From Hyphomicrobiales bacterium (GTDB taxonomy: Bacteria > Pseudomonadota > Alphaproteobacteria > Rhizobiales > Rhizobiaceae), in assembly GCA_900470805.1 (NCBI GenBank), contig UCCA01000045.1, positions 1-64,000 on the forward strand: DNA of 64,000 nt, given 5' to 3'. A model generated the notes under the pieces. That model saw only the letters and a program-made list of their open reading frames with translations, had not been told where the DNA came from and did no database searches. Position 1 is the stretch's first letter. Each line of letters starts with the position of its first letter. Below, piece by piece: positions 1 through 8,530 of the stretch. The translations under genes and the position numbers were made by a program.

Positions 1-36
1 AAACTCAAACATAAAACAACTCGTTCAAACCGAAAT

Positions 37-57
37 AGCCCGCTCACGCGGGCTTTT
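37..57 (+). terminator. Rho-independent terminator of an upstream gene outside the window
   Basis: A 7-bp perfect stem (AGCCCGC/GCGGGCT) with a TCAC loop is followed by a T run on the plus strand. It probably ends a plus-strand gene to the left of the window. Confidence 0.8.
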
Positions 58-482
58 GGCGTTTGGACAGTACGCAACCGGAGGTCAACAGTGATCTGAC
101 GCCTTCAAATTGGACCCGTTTTGTTAGAGTTTTCCGGAGTCTTTTTCCCAGCTGGGAAAGGAACGGAAGACGATGAAAGCACTGAGCATCGGATCAGGGG
201 CTTTGAGGCAAATCAGCCGAAGGGCACGCCGCAATCTTACCGTGCACGATGCGGTCTGTATCGCCGTGTTCGTGGATCTGAACACCATCGAGACGAAACA
301 GGTGAACGTCGTCATCGAAACCATCGGGCAATGCACCATCGGGCGCACCGTGGTGGATCACGGACGTCGACCACCCGCGCGCCGAACTGGCATGTGACCT
401 TCCACGCAGAGCATGGAGCGTTCGTCGTGATGATTTATCAAACCTTCGCGCCGAACGACAGCTACCCCCTGCAAAGTCAGTA
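58..482. other. Gene-poor stretch with only doubtful short ORFs
   Basis: No recognisable gene. A 74-codon plus-strand ORF (173-397) has a purine-rich stretch before its ATG, and another frame overlaps it and runs on to 513, but neither translation resembles a family I know. The two frames could be pieces of one broken small gene. I see no RNA gene here. Confidence 0.4.
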
Positions 483-527
483 TATCGTATTGACTAACAA
501 ATACGATAGTTGATACGTTCGTATCAA
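483..527 (+). promoter_or_regulatory. Tandem palindromic operators overlapping a putative promoter
   Basis: Two inverted repeats lie side by side. The first has perfect 8-bp arms TATCGTAT (483-490) and ATACGATA (501-508). The second is the perfect 18-bp dyad ttgatacgttcgtatcaa (510-527). A good -35 (TTGACT, 490-495) lies between the arms of the first, and a weak -10 (GATACG, 512-517) sits inside the second, so a repressor here would block RNA polymerase. The second dyad has the form of TetR-family operators. The likely target is the flavoprotein gene at 727, which would then have a leader of about 200 nt. No regulator gene is present nearby, so it may lie left of the window. Confidence 0.5.
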
Positions 528-726
528 ATTACATAGCCAACCTGAAAATCGACGACGTGACAGCTGTAAGTTTCTAAACCGAATGGACAGCTAACGGTTG
601 GGGCACAGGCTCTGGTGCCGTTGAGGCGCGACGTAGTTAAGCGGCAGGCGGCACGCGCCAGCTAGGTCGACCGGTAATGGGAGCCCACCGATGAGTTAAA
701 GGCTATTCCCGAGATGGAGAAAGACA

Positions 727-2679
727 ATGGACGCAGAGACACGAGGCTTCATTGAAAACTCTACGCTTCTTTTCATCGCGTCGCGCAGTGCGGGAGGTGC
801 GATGGACGTTTCGCCGCGCGGAGGACAGCCCGCCGTCCTGAAGGTCACCGAACACGGGGACCTCCTCCTACCCGACTACAACGGCAACCGACGGCTCGAT
901 ACGATTAGCAATGTCCTTGGCAACCGTCGGGTGGCTCTCATCGTTCTAAACCGTGGCTCCTCTCGTTTTCTAAGGATCAATGCTGAAGCAGACGTTTCGT
1001 TTCAGGCAAAACATCTGCAACGTTTTCCCGCCGATGCAAACCCACCCATCAGCGTGCTTGTCTTGAAGCCAGACAGGTTGGAATTCGTTGACAGTCAGGC
1101 TTTCGACAAGGCGGAATTCTGGCTTGACCCAGTACGGCGGTTGCCTCCTCTCGATCTCAGCGCACTTATCGATGGTGACAAGGCAGCCCATGCCGCCAGA
1201 GGTTTTCTGCCGGTTGTCCGAGAACCCAAAGAAGAGCTGAACCTCAAGTTGGCCGGGATACGGGATAGGTATGGGCCTGCGATAGAGGGCGTGGACCAGA
1301 AGATCGCGGGTTTTGCAGGCCCAAGTTCTCAGCGTTTCATGGAAAAGGCGCTTTTCACCGTCTACGCCTTTGAAGACAAAGATGGAGAGATCGCTATCGA
1401 TATCGCCGCTGAATCTCCACTCCTTCCCATTCCGTTCGACAACCGGCATTCCTATCGTCTCCGCCTACCGGTCGGAGCCGGTCGCCGGGAGGGTGGATGC
1501 GCGCTTCTGACCATCCTGCCGGGGCAAAACGAGTTGCTGCGTATAAACGGCGGGCTCGAACTTGAAGGGGAGGCGATAAAGGTGGTTCCACGGGAAGTCT
1601 TCTTCCATTGCTCTGCTGCGTTGTCGCGATCGCGGGTCTGGCAACAGGATCGCCGTAGTTACTGGTCCGGCAAACGACGGTTCGTTTGCACGCAACGTGA
1701 CCGCGAGAGCCCTGAGGTAACATCGTTCATTCTCGAGCCCGGCGACAAGGCGCCGATCGGACCTGTTCTTCCCGGTCAATATGTGACGGTATCGACCGGT
1801 GAATCGCCTGCGCGGCAGCGCTCGTATTCCGTGTCGCGCCGTGCAGATGGAAAAAGCCTGCGGATATCGGTGCGACGTGTTGGTGCCGGTGGCACGTCAG
1901 ATGAACTGCACGACACCGTCGACGTAGGAACCGAATTGCTTGTAGGCGTTCCTGCGGGAAGGTTCGTCCTCGCAAGTGCGGCTATGCGCACAATCGCCTT
2001 AATCAGCGCCGGGGTTGGAATAACGCCGCTCCTGCCAATGTTGGATGAACTGGCTCAAGAAAACAGTGACCGCGAAATTTGGTTCATCCATGCAGCGCGA
2101 GACGCCGCCCACCACCTGTTCGAAGAAGAAGCGCGCGCGATTGCTGCGAGGGTGACGAACGGGAGCGTGAGGCTTGTTAGCTGCTACTCACGGCCTGAGG
2201 CGGGAGACCGTAGCGACTTTGTGGGCAGGTTGGACAGCGGCCTGATTGCTGGACTGTTGCGACCTGACGAGACCGATTTCTACATCTGCGGCCCAAACGA
2301 CTTCATGACGTCGCTGCGTGATGGGCTGGTCGAATGCGGCGCTGATGAAGCATCCATCCACTTCGAGGCTTTCGAAGCATCAGCGGGGCCAACATCCACC
2401 TTGCCAAGCACGCTCGGTCTGGCCGAATGCACCGTCACTTTTGAACGGTCCGGCAGGTCAATCAGGTGGTCTCCAAGCGATGGCACATTGCTAGATCTCG
2501 CGCTCAAGCATGATATAAACGTTGCCTACTCTTGCCGGCTTGGCGATTGTGAGTCCTGCATCCAAAAAGTGACCAGCGGAGTCGTTCATCATCACGGGGA
2601 CGAGACACCCTTGCTCAACTTAAATCAGACCCTCTTGTGCCTTGCAGTGCCATGTGGCGATCTGGTGCTCGATTGCTAA
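727..2679 (+). CDS. PPOX-fold / ferredoxin-reductase / [2Fe-2S] ferredoxin fusion flavoprotein
   Basis: A 650-residue cytoplasmic redox protein. Residues about 1-290 look like a pyridoxamine-5'-phosphate-oxidase-type split-barrel (FMN-binding) region, including a family-typical FHCSAALSRSRVW segment near its end. Residues about 315-540 form a ferredoxin-NADP reductase-like module with the FAD motif RQRSYSVS and nucleotide motif SAGVGITPLLPM. The C-terminus is a plant-type [2Fe-2S] domain with Cys603, Cys608, Cys611 and probably Cys638. Electrons would pass from NAD(P)H via FAD to the Fe-S centre and flavin barrel; the substrate is unknown. The start is supported by GGAG just upstream. It stands alone behind the palindromes at 483-527. 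Confidence 0.85.
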   Translation: MDAETRGFIENSTLLFIASRSAGGAMDVSPRGGQPAVLKVTEHGDLLLPDYNGNRRLDTISNVLGNRRVALIVLNRGSSRFLRINAEADVSFQAKHLQRFPADANPPISVLVLKPDRLEFVDSQAFDKAEFWLDPVRRLPPLDLSALIDGDKAAHAARGFLPVVREPKEELNLKLAGIRDRYGPAIEGVDQKIAGFAGPSSQRFMEKALFTVYAFEDKDGEIAIDIAAESPLLPIPFDNRHSYRLRLPVGAGRREGGCALLTILPGQNELLRINGGLELEGEAIKVVPREVFFHCSAALSRSRVWQQDRRSYWSGKRRFVCTQRDRESPEVTSFILEPGDKAPIGPVLPGQYVTVSTGESPARQRSYSVSRRADGKSLRISVRRVGAGGTSDELHDTVDVGTELLVGVPAGRFVLASAAMRTIALISAGVGITPLLPMLDELAQENSDREIWFIHAARDAAHHLFEEEARAIAARVTNGSVRLVSCYSRPEAGDRSDFVGRLDSGLIAGLLRPDETDFYICGPNDFMTSLRDGLVECGADEASIHFEAFEASAGPTSTLPSTLGLAECTVTFERSGRSIRWSPSDGTLLDLALKHDINVAYSCRLGDCESCIQKVTSGVVHHHGDETPLLNLNQTLLCLAVPCGDLVLDC

Positions 2680-2926
2680 CATCAACCGGAAGCTTTGCGA
2701 TTTGATCCAAGTCACTCTGGCACCGGAATACCACCTTCGGCCTAGCGCGAAATGGCAAGAATCTATGGTTCGCCAAATCTGCTCGCCTTCATCGAGTCTC
2801 ATCGATCATTAAGCCCAAGACAATTCTCCTTTTGAAGCCCGTTACTCCGGGTGGATTACCGGCCGGCCGAGGCTGAACTGTCGCGCTGCTCCACGATGAC
2901 AACATCTGTTGAGGCAGCCTTCGCGA

Positions 2927-3140
2927 GTGTACATCGACCTCGGGCTGACGCTCTGCGGTTATAGATTGGGCCGCCGAGGGCTATCTGAAGCCGGCGATGA
3001 ACGCGTTGACCAAGCTTTGCACCGGGCGTTTCGAGCCGTTCGGCACCGCCGGTCACGCTTCCGCAATCAAGCCGATCCCGTTGTCCGACATGGCAAAGCG
3101 TTATGCCTCTGGCAGTCTCGATCCGGTTTTCTCTCAATGA
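2927..3140 (+). pseudogene. Remnant of a class II fructose-1,6-bisphosphate aldolase (C-terminal end)
   Basis: From 2979 the third frame encodes about 53 residues ending at TGA 3138-3140. They match the C-terminus of CbbA/Fba-type aldolases: LKPAMNAL, FGTAGHASAIKP and MAKRYASGSLDP are all family-typical. Just upstream, in a different frame (from 2927), VYIDLGLTL resembles the aldolase segment VNIDTDLRL. The roughly 27 residues normally between these parts are shortened to about 17. There is no N-terminal region and no start codon, so this is a decayed, deleted and frameshifted gene. It lies downstream of the convergent GlpD-like gene. Confidence 0.7.
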
Positions 3141-3170
3141 AACGATTGGGATGCAGGCCTGATTTGAATG

Positions 3171-3193
3171 AGGGCGCCAGCACGGCGCCCTTA
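3171..3193. terminator. Hairpin terminator between the aldolase remnant and the glpD-like gene
   Basis: A perfect GC-rich 8-bp stem (AGGGCGCC/GGCGCCCT) with a short loop. The T-rich side is on the plus strand, so it may have ended the aldolase gene, but it is also placed to stop minus-strand transcription leaving the DeoR/kinase/dehydrogenase operon. Confidence 0.65.
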
Positions 3194-3238
3194 TTCGATC
3201 TCGGCCGCAGGGCGGCCAAAGTTTGGCTAGCTCGCCTG

Positions 3239-4948
3239 TTAGAGAACCTGACCGTGGAATTGCGAGAGCGTGGCGACGACGTCGCCTATCTCCTTTTCCG
3301 CGCGCTGCTGATCCCAGTCGAGTGTTTTAGCAGTGACTGCTGCGATCTCACGCAGGCCTTCCATCGTCAGTTTGGCCTCAATGGCAATCGTCGTGCGTCG
3401 CAGGACGATATCCGAGAGGTGCGATACGAATTCCTGTCCGGCAATCCAGTCGATTTCGAGCCGGCTGTAGTCGGGCGCGCCGGAGAGGCGCTCGTCATCG
3501 CGGTGTGTCGATGTCGACGCATGATCGAGGATGAACGACGCCGTGGTGCCGTATCGTGAGAGAAGCAGGTCAACGCGCTTCGCATCGATGCCGCTCCTCC
3601 CCGCAAGGTCTTCGATCCACGCGCGGCGGGAAGCCGGATCGGACGGAAAATTCCGTCCGCCGCCGATTGCGAGACGCTCGGTCGATTGCCGACGTTCCCG
3701 GTCAAGCCGCTTCAGCACGAGGTCCGTCACTTCCTCCGAAAAGCCACGGAAGGTCGTCCATTTTCCACCGACGAGAGAGACGACGGGGAAGGGCCGATCT
3801 TCGCTCGGCTCCAGCACCGGCGTTGAATGGTCGCGGCTGATAAGGCCAGGCGAAGAGGCATCGGACGCCGGCAGTGGGCGGATGCCGCTATAGGTATAAA
3901 CCACCTGGTCGCGGGAGAAGCGCAGCGACGGCAACAGGGCGCGTACACTTTCCAGGAAATATTCGATCTCGGGCTCCTCGCACCGCACGCTATCCGGATC
4001 GCTGGCAGGGATGTCTGTAGAACCGACCATTGCCAGGCCGAGATAGTCGTAGACAAGGCAAATTCGGCCGTCATCGGCTTCGAAATAAATCATGTGCCCG
4101 TTAAGGCTCTGTACCAGTTGCAGATGATCGAGCAGGATATGCGAGCCCTTGGTACCCCCGATCATTTTCGAGGGCGCGCCGAGCGAAGCATTGGCGGTGT
4201 CGATCCATGGTCCTGCGGCGTTGATGACGAGTTTGGGGCGGACGGCGAACGAACTGCCGTCAGGGCGCTGAAACGTCAGTATTCCATCGGTCGAGGACAG
4301 TAACCTGGTGAAATTGGTGGCGAGCGCGTTTTGGTTGGCCTGCAACCCGTCGGCAACCAATTCGTAGACCAGACGCTCCGGGCGGCTAATCTTCGCGTCG
4401 TAATAGATTCCGCCAGCGACGATCTCCGGTGTGACATGCGGCATCTCTCTTAGCGCGCGTTTGCGGAGCAGGAAGCGGTGATTGGGCATGACCCGGTTGC
4501 GGGCGCCGAAGAAGTCGTAGAGTCTGAGGCCAATCTTCACCAGAACTGCGCCGCGGCTGCGTGGCGCGGTCGTTGAACCCGTCAGTGTCCGCAGGGCCGC
4601 CCAGATGCCTTTCGTCCAGGAAAACACTGGAATGAAGGTGGGCAGCGGTTCGACGCAATGAGGTGCGTTTTGCAGCAGCAGATTGCGCTCCAGCGTCGAT
4701 TGGGCGACCAGCCCGAATTCGCCGGTCTCCAGATATTTCAGCCCGCCGTGGATCAGCCGTGACGGCGCCGCGCTGGTACCCGATCCGAAATCCGCCTTGT
4801 CGACGATCAGGCAATCGATGCCCTGAACACACAGATCGCGGAATACGCCGGCACCGTTCACGCCGGCACCGAGGATGACGACGTCGATCTCCTTGACGTC
4901 GCCGAGCTGTGGGAAGCGGCGGTGATTGTCGGCTGAAATGTCTGTCAT
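3239..4948 (-). CDS. GlpD-like FAD-dependent polyol-phosphate (glycerol-3-phosphate type) dehydrogenase
   Basis: 569 residues, within the usual range for aerobic glycerol-3-phosphate dehydrogenases. The FAD dinucleotide motif GAGVNG is at residues 27-32, followed by the typical GTSAAPSRLIHGGLKYLE stretch; SGIRPL and GGKWTTFR motifs occur later. Such enzymes oxidise a phosphorylated polyol at the membrane and pass electrons to quinone. It is the last gene of a minus-strand operon behind a DeoR regulator and an FGGY kinase, with a 42-bp gap to the kinase. This mirrors EryA/EryB, so its substrate is probably the phosphopolyol made by that kinase. Plain glycerol 3-phosphate is the main alternative. 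Confidence 0.85.
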   Translation of the reverse strand: MTDISADNHRRFPQLGDVKEIDVVILGAGVNGAGVFRDLCVQGIDCLIVDKADFGSGTSAAPSRLIHGGLKYLETGEFGLVAQSTLERNLLLQNAPHCVEPLPTFIPVFSWTKGIWAALRTLTGSTTAPRSRGAVLVKIGLRLYDFFGARNRVMPNHRFLLRKRALREMPHVTPEIVAGGIYYDAKISRPERLVYELVADGLQANQNALATNFTRLLSSTDGILTFQRPDGSSFAVRPKLVINAAGPWIDTANASLGAPSKMIGGTKGSHILLDHLQLVQSLNGHMIYFEADDGRICLVYDYLGLAMVGSTDIPASDPDSVRCEEPEIEYFLESVRALLPSLRFSRDQVVYTYSGIRPLPASDASSPGLISRDHSTPVLEPSEDRPFPVVSLVGGKWTTFRGFSEEVTDLVLKRLDRERRQSTERLAIGGGRNFPSDPASRRAWIEDLAGRSGIDAKRVDLLLSRYGTTASFILDHASTSTHRDDERLSGAPDYSRLEIDWIAGQEFVSHLSDIVLRRTTIAIEAKLTMEGLREIAAVTAKTLDWDQQRAEKEIGDVVATLSQFHGQVL

Positions 4949-4990
4949 GTGAAATTGCCTTGCTGAATATTCGGGATGGCGCCTGCCGCG

Positions 4991-6520
4991 TTAGCGCGCC
5001 GATTGCGTGGCAGTGAGCTTGCCGATCTTCGGCCAGATCGGCGCCATGGCATCGGCGATCTCCCGGAAGAGATCGTAGCGTTCCTGATAGGCGGCGCTAC
5101 GCGCCGGGTCGGGATAGCAGCGGTGCGCAATCGCGTTGGTGTCGCGCGGATCGTGACGCGGGCTTTTATAGAGGCCGACGCCGGCGCCGGCGCACAGGGC
5201 AGCACCCCACGCGGCCGCTTCATCGGTTTCGGTCACTGTCGCCGGCATGCCGAGCACGTCGGCGAACATCTGCACCACCCGCTTGTTGCGCGAAATGCCG
5301 CCGGCAAGCCGCGCTTCGCTAAAGCTGAAGCCATCGCGCAACGCATCGATGTGGATGCGATGATTAAACGCGATCCCCTCGAGAACGGCGCGCAGCATGT
5401 CGCCGCGATTGTGCCAGCCGCCGAGGCCGAAGAAGCCGGCACTGGCCGACGCGCCATAGGGAGAGCCGAAAAGATAGGGGTGAAACAGCGCCGACAATGG
5501 CCGCTCGAAGGCAGCCTCGATCTCAGGTGCCAGCAAGGCATGAACCGAACCGCCTGATGCTTCGACGTTCTGCCGCTCGCTGGCGCAGAGCGTGTCGAGG
5601 AACCAGTCGTAGTTGGCCGTCGATGCCGGCGATATCGACATGTTGTTCCACTGGCCGGGCTCGATGGCGTTTCGGCAGAACCAGCGGCGATCCATGCGCG
5701 GTTGCGGCGACAGTGTCTCGTTGATCGAGTAGGTGCCGGCGATCACGGCGACGACGTCGTCGGCATAGCCGCCGGAACCGAGCGCGGACGCGGTGACATC
5801 ATGGAGCCCGGCGACAACTGGCGTTCCCTCGGCGAGGCCGGTACGTCGGGCCGTTTCGGCCGTTACGTGTCCGATCACCTCGTCGGAGCGCGAGATCGGC
5901 GGCAAGGCGCCGGCGATCTCTTCAAGGCCGAACAGGGCCAGGGCGGCGGGATCATAGTCTTGGGTCCTGACATTGGTGAACGAGGTGCTGGCCTCGGTGC
6001 GGTCGGTGCCGATGACCCCGCTCAGGCAATAGCGCAGCCAGTCCTTGCAGGAGAGAATATGGCCGATTTCGGCATAGCGTCCCGGCTGATGCTTCTTGAT
6101 CCAGGCGAGCAGCGCGGATGGCGCCGAGACGTGCGGCACTTGTCCGGTGAGATCGAGTGCGGCGTCAGCAAGAGGACTGGCAAGCCATTCTTCGACAATG
6201 TCGGCAGAGCGGCTGTCGAGCGACAGCAGGGCGCGGCCGAGTGGTGCGCGGGCCTTGTCGGTCAGATAGATGCCGTCGCCATGGGCGGTCGCGGCGATGG
6301 CCTTGATGTCGTTGGCCGGCCGACCGCTGAGTTCGATCGCCTCGCGGATAGCGTCGGCTGTCTTCGCCCACAGCTCATCCATGTCGCGTTCGACATGCCG
6401 GGGGTGCGGCATTAACTGGGTGACGCGGCGGCGGGCGACGGCGATCGGGGTTCCATCGACGTCGAAGATCACGGCCTTGGTAACGGTGAGGCCGCTGTCT
6501 ATTCCAAGCAGGCTTGGCAT
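4991..6520 (-). CDS. FGGY-family carbohydrate (polyol) kinase
   Basis: 509 residues, normal length for FGGY kinases. The N-terminal phosphate-binding motif LLGIDSGLTVTKAV is at residues 4-17. ATAHGDG and a C-terminal LAGGISRNKRVVQMFADVLG segment are typical of the ATP-binding half. FGGY kinases phosphorylate sugars or polyols with ATP. It is related to EryA (12752-14305) but clearly diverged. It starts 7 bp after the DeoR regulator stop and precedes a GlpD-like dehydrogenase, implying a kinase-then-dehydrogenase route for a second polyol. The substrate cannot be read from sequence; xylulose, glycerol or pentitols are possible. Confidence 0.85.
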   Translation of the reverse strand: MPSLLGIDSGLTVTKAVIFDVDGTPIAVARRRVTQLMPHPRHVERDMDELWAKTADAIREAIELSGRPANDIKAIAATAHGDGIYLTDKARAPLGRALLSLDSRSADIVEEWLASPLADAALDLTGQVPHVSAPSALLAWIKKHQPGRYAEIGHILSCKDWLRYCLSGVIGTDRTEASTSFTNVRTQDYDPAALALFGLEEIAGALPPISRSDEVIGHVTAETARRTGLAEGTPVVAGLHDVTASALGSGGYADDVVAVIAGTYSINETLSPQPRMDRRWFCRNAIEPGQWNNMSISPASTANYDWFLDTLCASERQNVEASGGSVHALLAPEIEAAFERPLSALFHPYLFGSPYGASASAGFFGLGGWHNRGDMLRAVLEGIAFNHRIHIDALRDGFSFSEARLAGGISRNKRVVQMFADVLGMPATVTETDEAAAWGAALCAGAGVGLYKSPRHDPRDTNAIAHRCYPDPARSAAYQERYDLFREIADAMAPIWPKIGKLTATQSAR

Positions 6521-6527
6521 TTCAGGC

Positions 6528-7388
6528 TTACTCCGGCTGGTGAGTTCGCTGACGCACCTTGTCCTCCCGCGCGACGATGACGTTCATGTCTCGGGATCGC
6601 ATGCGGTCGATATGGATGGCGGGCGTCTTGTCATCGACGATGATGACGTCGAACTCGCTGAGGGCTGCGAAGCGGTGCAGGGCGCGCCGCTCGAATTTGG
6701 TGTGATCGGCCAGGAGGATGCGCTTGGCGGCGCAATCGAACATGGCGCGTTTGGTATCGACCATCTCTGGCGACTGATGAAACACGAGGTCGTCGGTGAT
6801 GGCGGACATCGAGATGAAGGCGACGTCGGCGCGCAGGCGGTGGATCTCGTTGACGGTCGTGCGACCGACGAAGGCGTTGCACCAGTTGTAATACTGGCCG
6901 CCGAGCGCCAGCAGCGTCAGGTCCTGCATGCCCTTCAGGGCGTTGATCAGCGTCAGCGAATTGGTGATGGCGGTGATCGGAACCTTGGCCGGAAGATGCT
7001 CGGCCATCGGCAGGACAGTGGTGCTGTCGTCGAAGAAGATCGCCTGGCCCGGCTCGACGAACTGCATCGCGGCGGCGGCGATCATGTTCTTTTCCGCCGA
7101 TTGGCGGCCGGAGCGGTAGACGTCGCTGGATTCGATCAGGCTGGAGGCTGCGGCGGTCACGACGCCGCGGGTCTTGCGAAACAGGCCGCGGCTGACGAGG
7201 TCATCGACGTCGCGGTGCGCGGTCATCAGGCTGATGCCGAAGCGATCGGTCAGATCCTCGATCCGCATCTGCCCTTCGGCCATCACCGCTTCGGCGATCA
7301 TTTGCCGGCGAACCAACTGGCGGGTCTGCCGGCTGTCGCTGGGAAGCTCGTCAAGGGGGAGGGCGCCTGCGCCTATCTTCTGTGTCAC
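6528..7388 (-). CDS. DeoR-family transcriptional regulator
   Basis: About 286 residues from the GTG at 7388. I chose this start because AGAGG precedes it at good spacing and because the longer reading frame runs through the transporter terminator into eryG. The N-terminal helix-turn-helix (RRQMIAEAVMAEGQMRIEDL, then DRFGISLMTAHRDVDDL) is followed by a DeoR-type effector domain with FFDDSTTV, ITNSLTLINAL and LLADHTKFE, as in proteins sensing phosphorylated sugars. It is first in the operon with the FGGY kinase and GlpD-like dehydrogenase and likely controls them, with the phosphorylated intermediate as inducer (inference). Confidence 0.85.
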   Translation of the reverse strand: MTQKIGAGALPLDELPSDSRQTRQLVRRQMIAEAVMAEGQMRIEDLTDRFGISLMTAHRDVDDLVSRGLFRKTRGVVTAAASSLIESSDVYRSGRQSAEKNMIAAAAMQFVEPGQAIFFDDSTTVLPMAEHLPAKVPITAITNSLTLINALKGMQDLTLLALGGQYYNWCNAFVGRTTVNEIHRLRADVAFISMSAITDDLVFHQSPEMVDTKRAMFDCAAKRILLADHTKFERRALHRFAALSEFDVIIVDDKTPAIHIDRMRSRDMNVIVAREDKVRQRTHQPE

Positions 7389-7451
7389 GATGGCCTCTGC
7401 GCTCGAACGACTGGTTGAGAGCGTTGTATCGCGAAGATACGCAACTGTGGA

Positions 7452-7484
7452 GAAAAAAGGGGGCGCCCTTTCAGGCGTCCCCTC
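7452..7484 (-). terminator. Rho-independent terminator of the erythritol transporter operon
   Basis: Read on the minus strand, GGGG-a-CGCC and GGCG-c-CCCC form a stem with one mismatch and a TGAAAG loop, followed by six T residues. It sits just after the eryG stop, separating the transporter from the DeoR operon. Confidence 0.8.
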
Positions 7485-7492
7485 GCATGATC

Positions 7493-8440
7493 TTACTGCT
7501 CGAGAACGAAGGGAGCCGTGTACTTGTCGACGTTGTCCTTGGTGATCAGCAGGCAATCGAAGAGCTGCTTTTCGCTCTTGGCGCCGGTGCTGCCGTTCTT
7601 GATGACATTGTCGGCCTGCTTGACCGCTTCTTCCGAGAAGACGGCGACCGGCTGCAGAACGGTGTACTGCAGTTCACCGGCCTTGATCGCGGCAACCGCG
7701 TCAGGCGAACCGTCGAAACCGCCGACCTTGACGTTGGCGAGCTTGCCGGCTTCCTTCAGTGCAGCGATCGCGCCGAGGGCCATTTCGTCGTTGCCGGAGA
7801 TGACGCCGATGATGTCAGGGTTTGCCTGGAGCATCGACTGCATCTTGTTGTGGCCCTGGGTACGATCCCAGTTTGCGACTTCCTTGGCGGACTTCACGAG
7901 ATCCGGGTACTGGGTCAGGACCGACTCGTAACCGTTCGAGCGGGTCGCGGCGTTATTGTCGGACGGCGAGCCGAACAGTTCGGCGTACTTGCCCTTGTCG
8001 CCAACGGCTTCAACCCACTGCTGCGCACCGATGGCAGCACCCTGCGCGTTGTTGGACACGAGCTGCGCCTTGGCGAGGCCTTCCTGGTTGATTTCGGCGT
8101 TGACGAGAATGACCGGGATGCCAGCGGCAACGGCCTTCTTGACGGCGCCGACGGAACCATCGGCGTTCGCCGGGTCGAGGATGATGGCAACCGACTTGTT
8201 GGTGATCGCGGTGTCGATCAGGTTGCTCTCGGTGTTGGTGTCACCCTTGTGCGCGCCGACGGTCGCGGTGTAGCCGAGCTTTTCAGCGGTCGCCTTGGCA
8301 ACGTTGCCTTCTGTCAGCCAGTAGGGGTTGGACGGATCGTTGACGATGACAGTCATCAGGCCGGCGGCCCATGCGGAGCTTACGAAGATCGGCGCGACGG
8401 CAACAGCTGCCAGAAGAACGCGCATGCCCTTTTTAAACAT
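7493..8440 (-). CDS. eryG: Sugar ABC transporter periplasmic substrate-binding protein, probably for erythritol
   Basis: 315 residues with a clear signal peptide (MFKKGMRVLLAAVAVAPIF..., cleavage near SSAWA-AG). It has the RbsB-type periplasmic-binding fold, with VIVNDPSNPYW at the start of the mature protein, AIILDPANADG and GGFDGSPDAV. It would deliver the polyol to the EryF permease. It is the last gene of the DUF2291-eryE-eryF-eryG operon, divergent from eryABCD, the arrangement of the rhizobial and Brucella erythritol loci. A 90-bp gap with a small hairpin separates it from eryF, which may allow higher expression of the binding protein. Assignment to erythritol rests on context. Confidence 0.8.
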   Translation of the reverse strand: MFKKGMRVLLAAVAVAPIFVSSAWAAGLMTVIVNDPSNPYWLTEGNVAKATAEKLGYTATVGAHKGDTNTESNLIDTAITNKSVAIILDPANADGSVGAVKKAVAAGIPVILVNAEINQEGLAKAQLVSNNAQGAAIGAQQWVEAVGDKGKYAELFGSPSDNNAATRSNGYESVLTQYPDLVKSAKEVANWDRTQGHNKMQSMLQANPDIIGVISGNDEMALGAIAALKEAGKLANVKVGGFDGSPDAVAAIKAGELQYTVLQPVAVFSEEAVKQADNVIKNGSTGAKSEKQLFDCLLITKDNVDKYTAPFVLEQ

Positions 8441-8530
8441 AGTCTCTCTCCCATTGATGAGTTCGTGTTGTGCCGGCTTGCCGGCGGTGCTTTCCGCGTT
8501 TTTCGCCGCGGAGAAGTTCGGTTCGGTACG

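Noticed and set aside
6270..7418. 382-codon plus-strand ORF opposite the DeoR regulator
   Set aside because: Antisense shadow of a clear DeoR/kinase reading; no known motif.
7388..7556. N-terminal extension of the DeoR regulator upstream of 7388
   Set aside because: It runs through the transporter terminator and overlaps eryG in the same strand, and the extra residues do not look like a DeoR protein.
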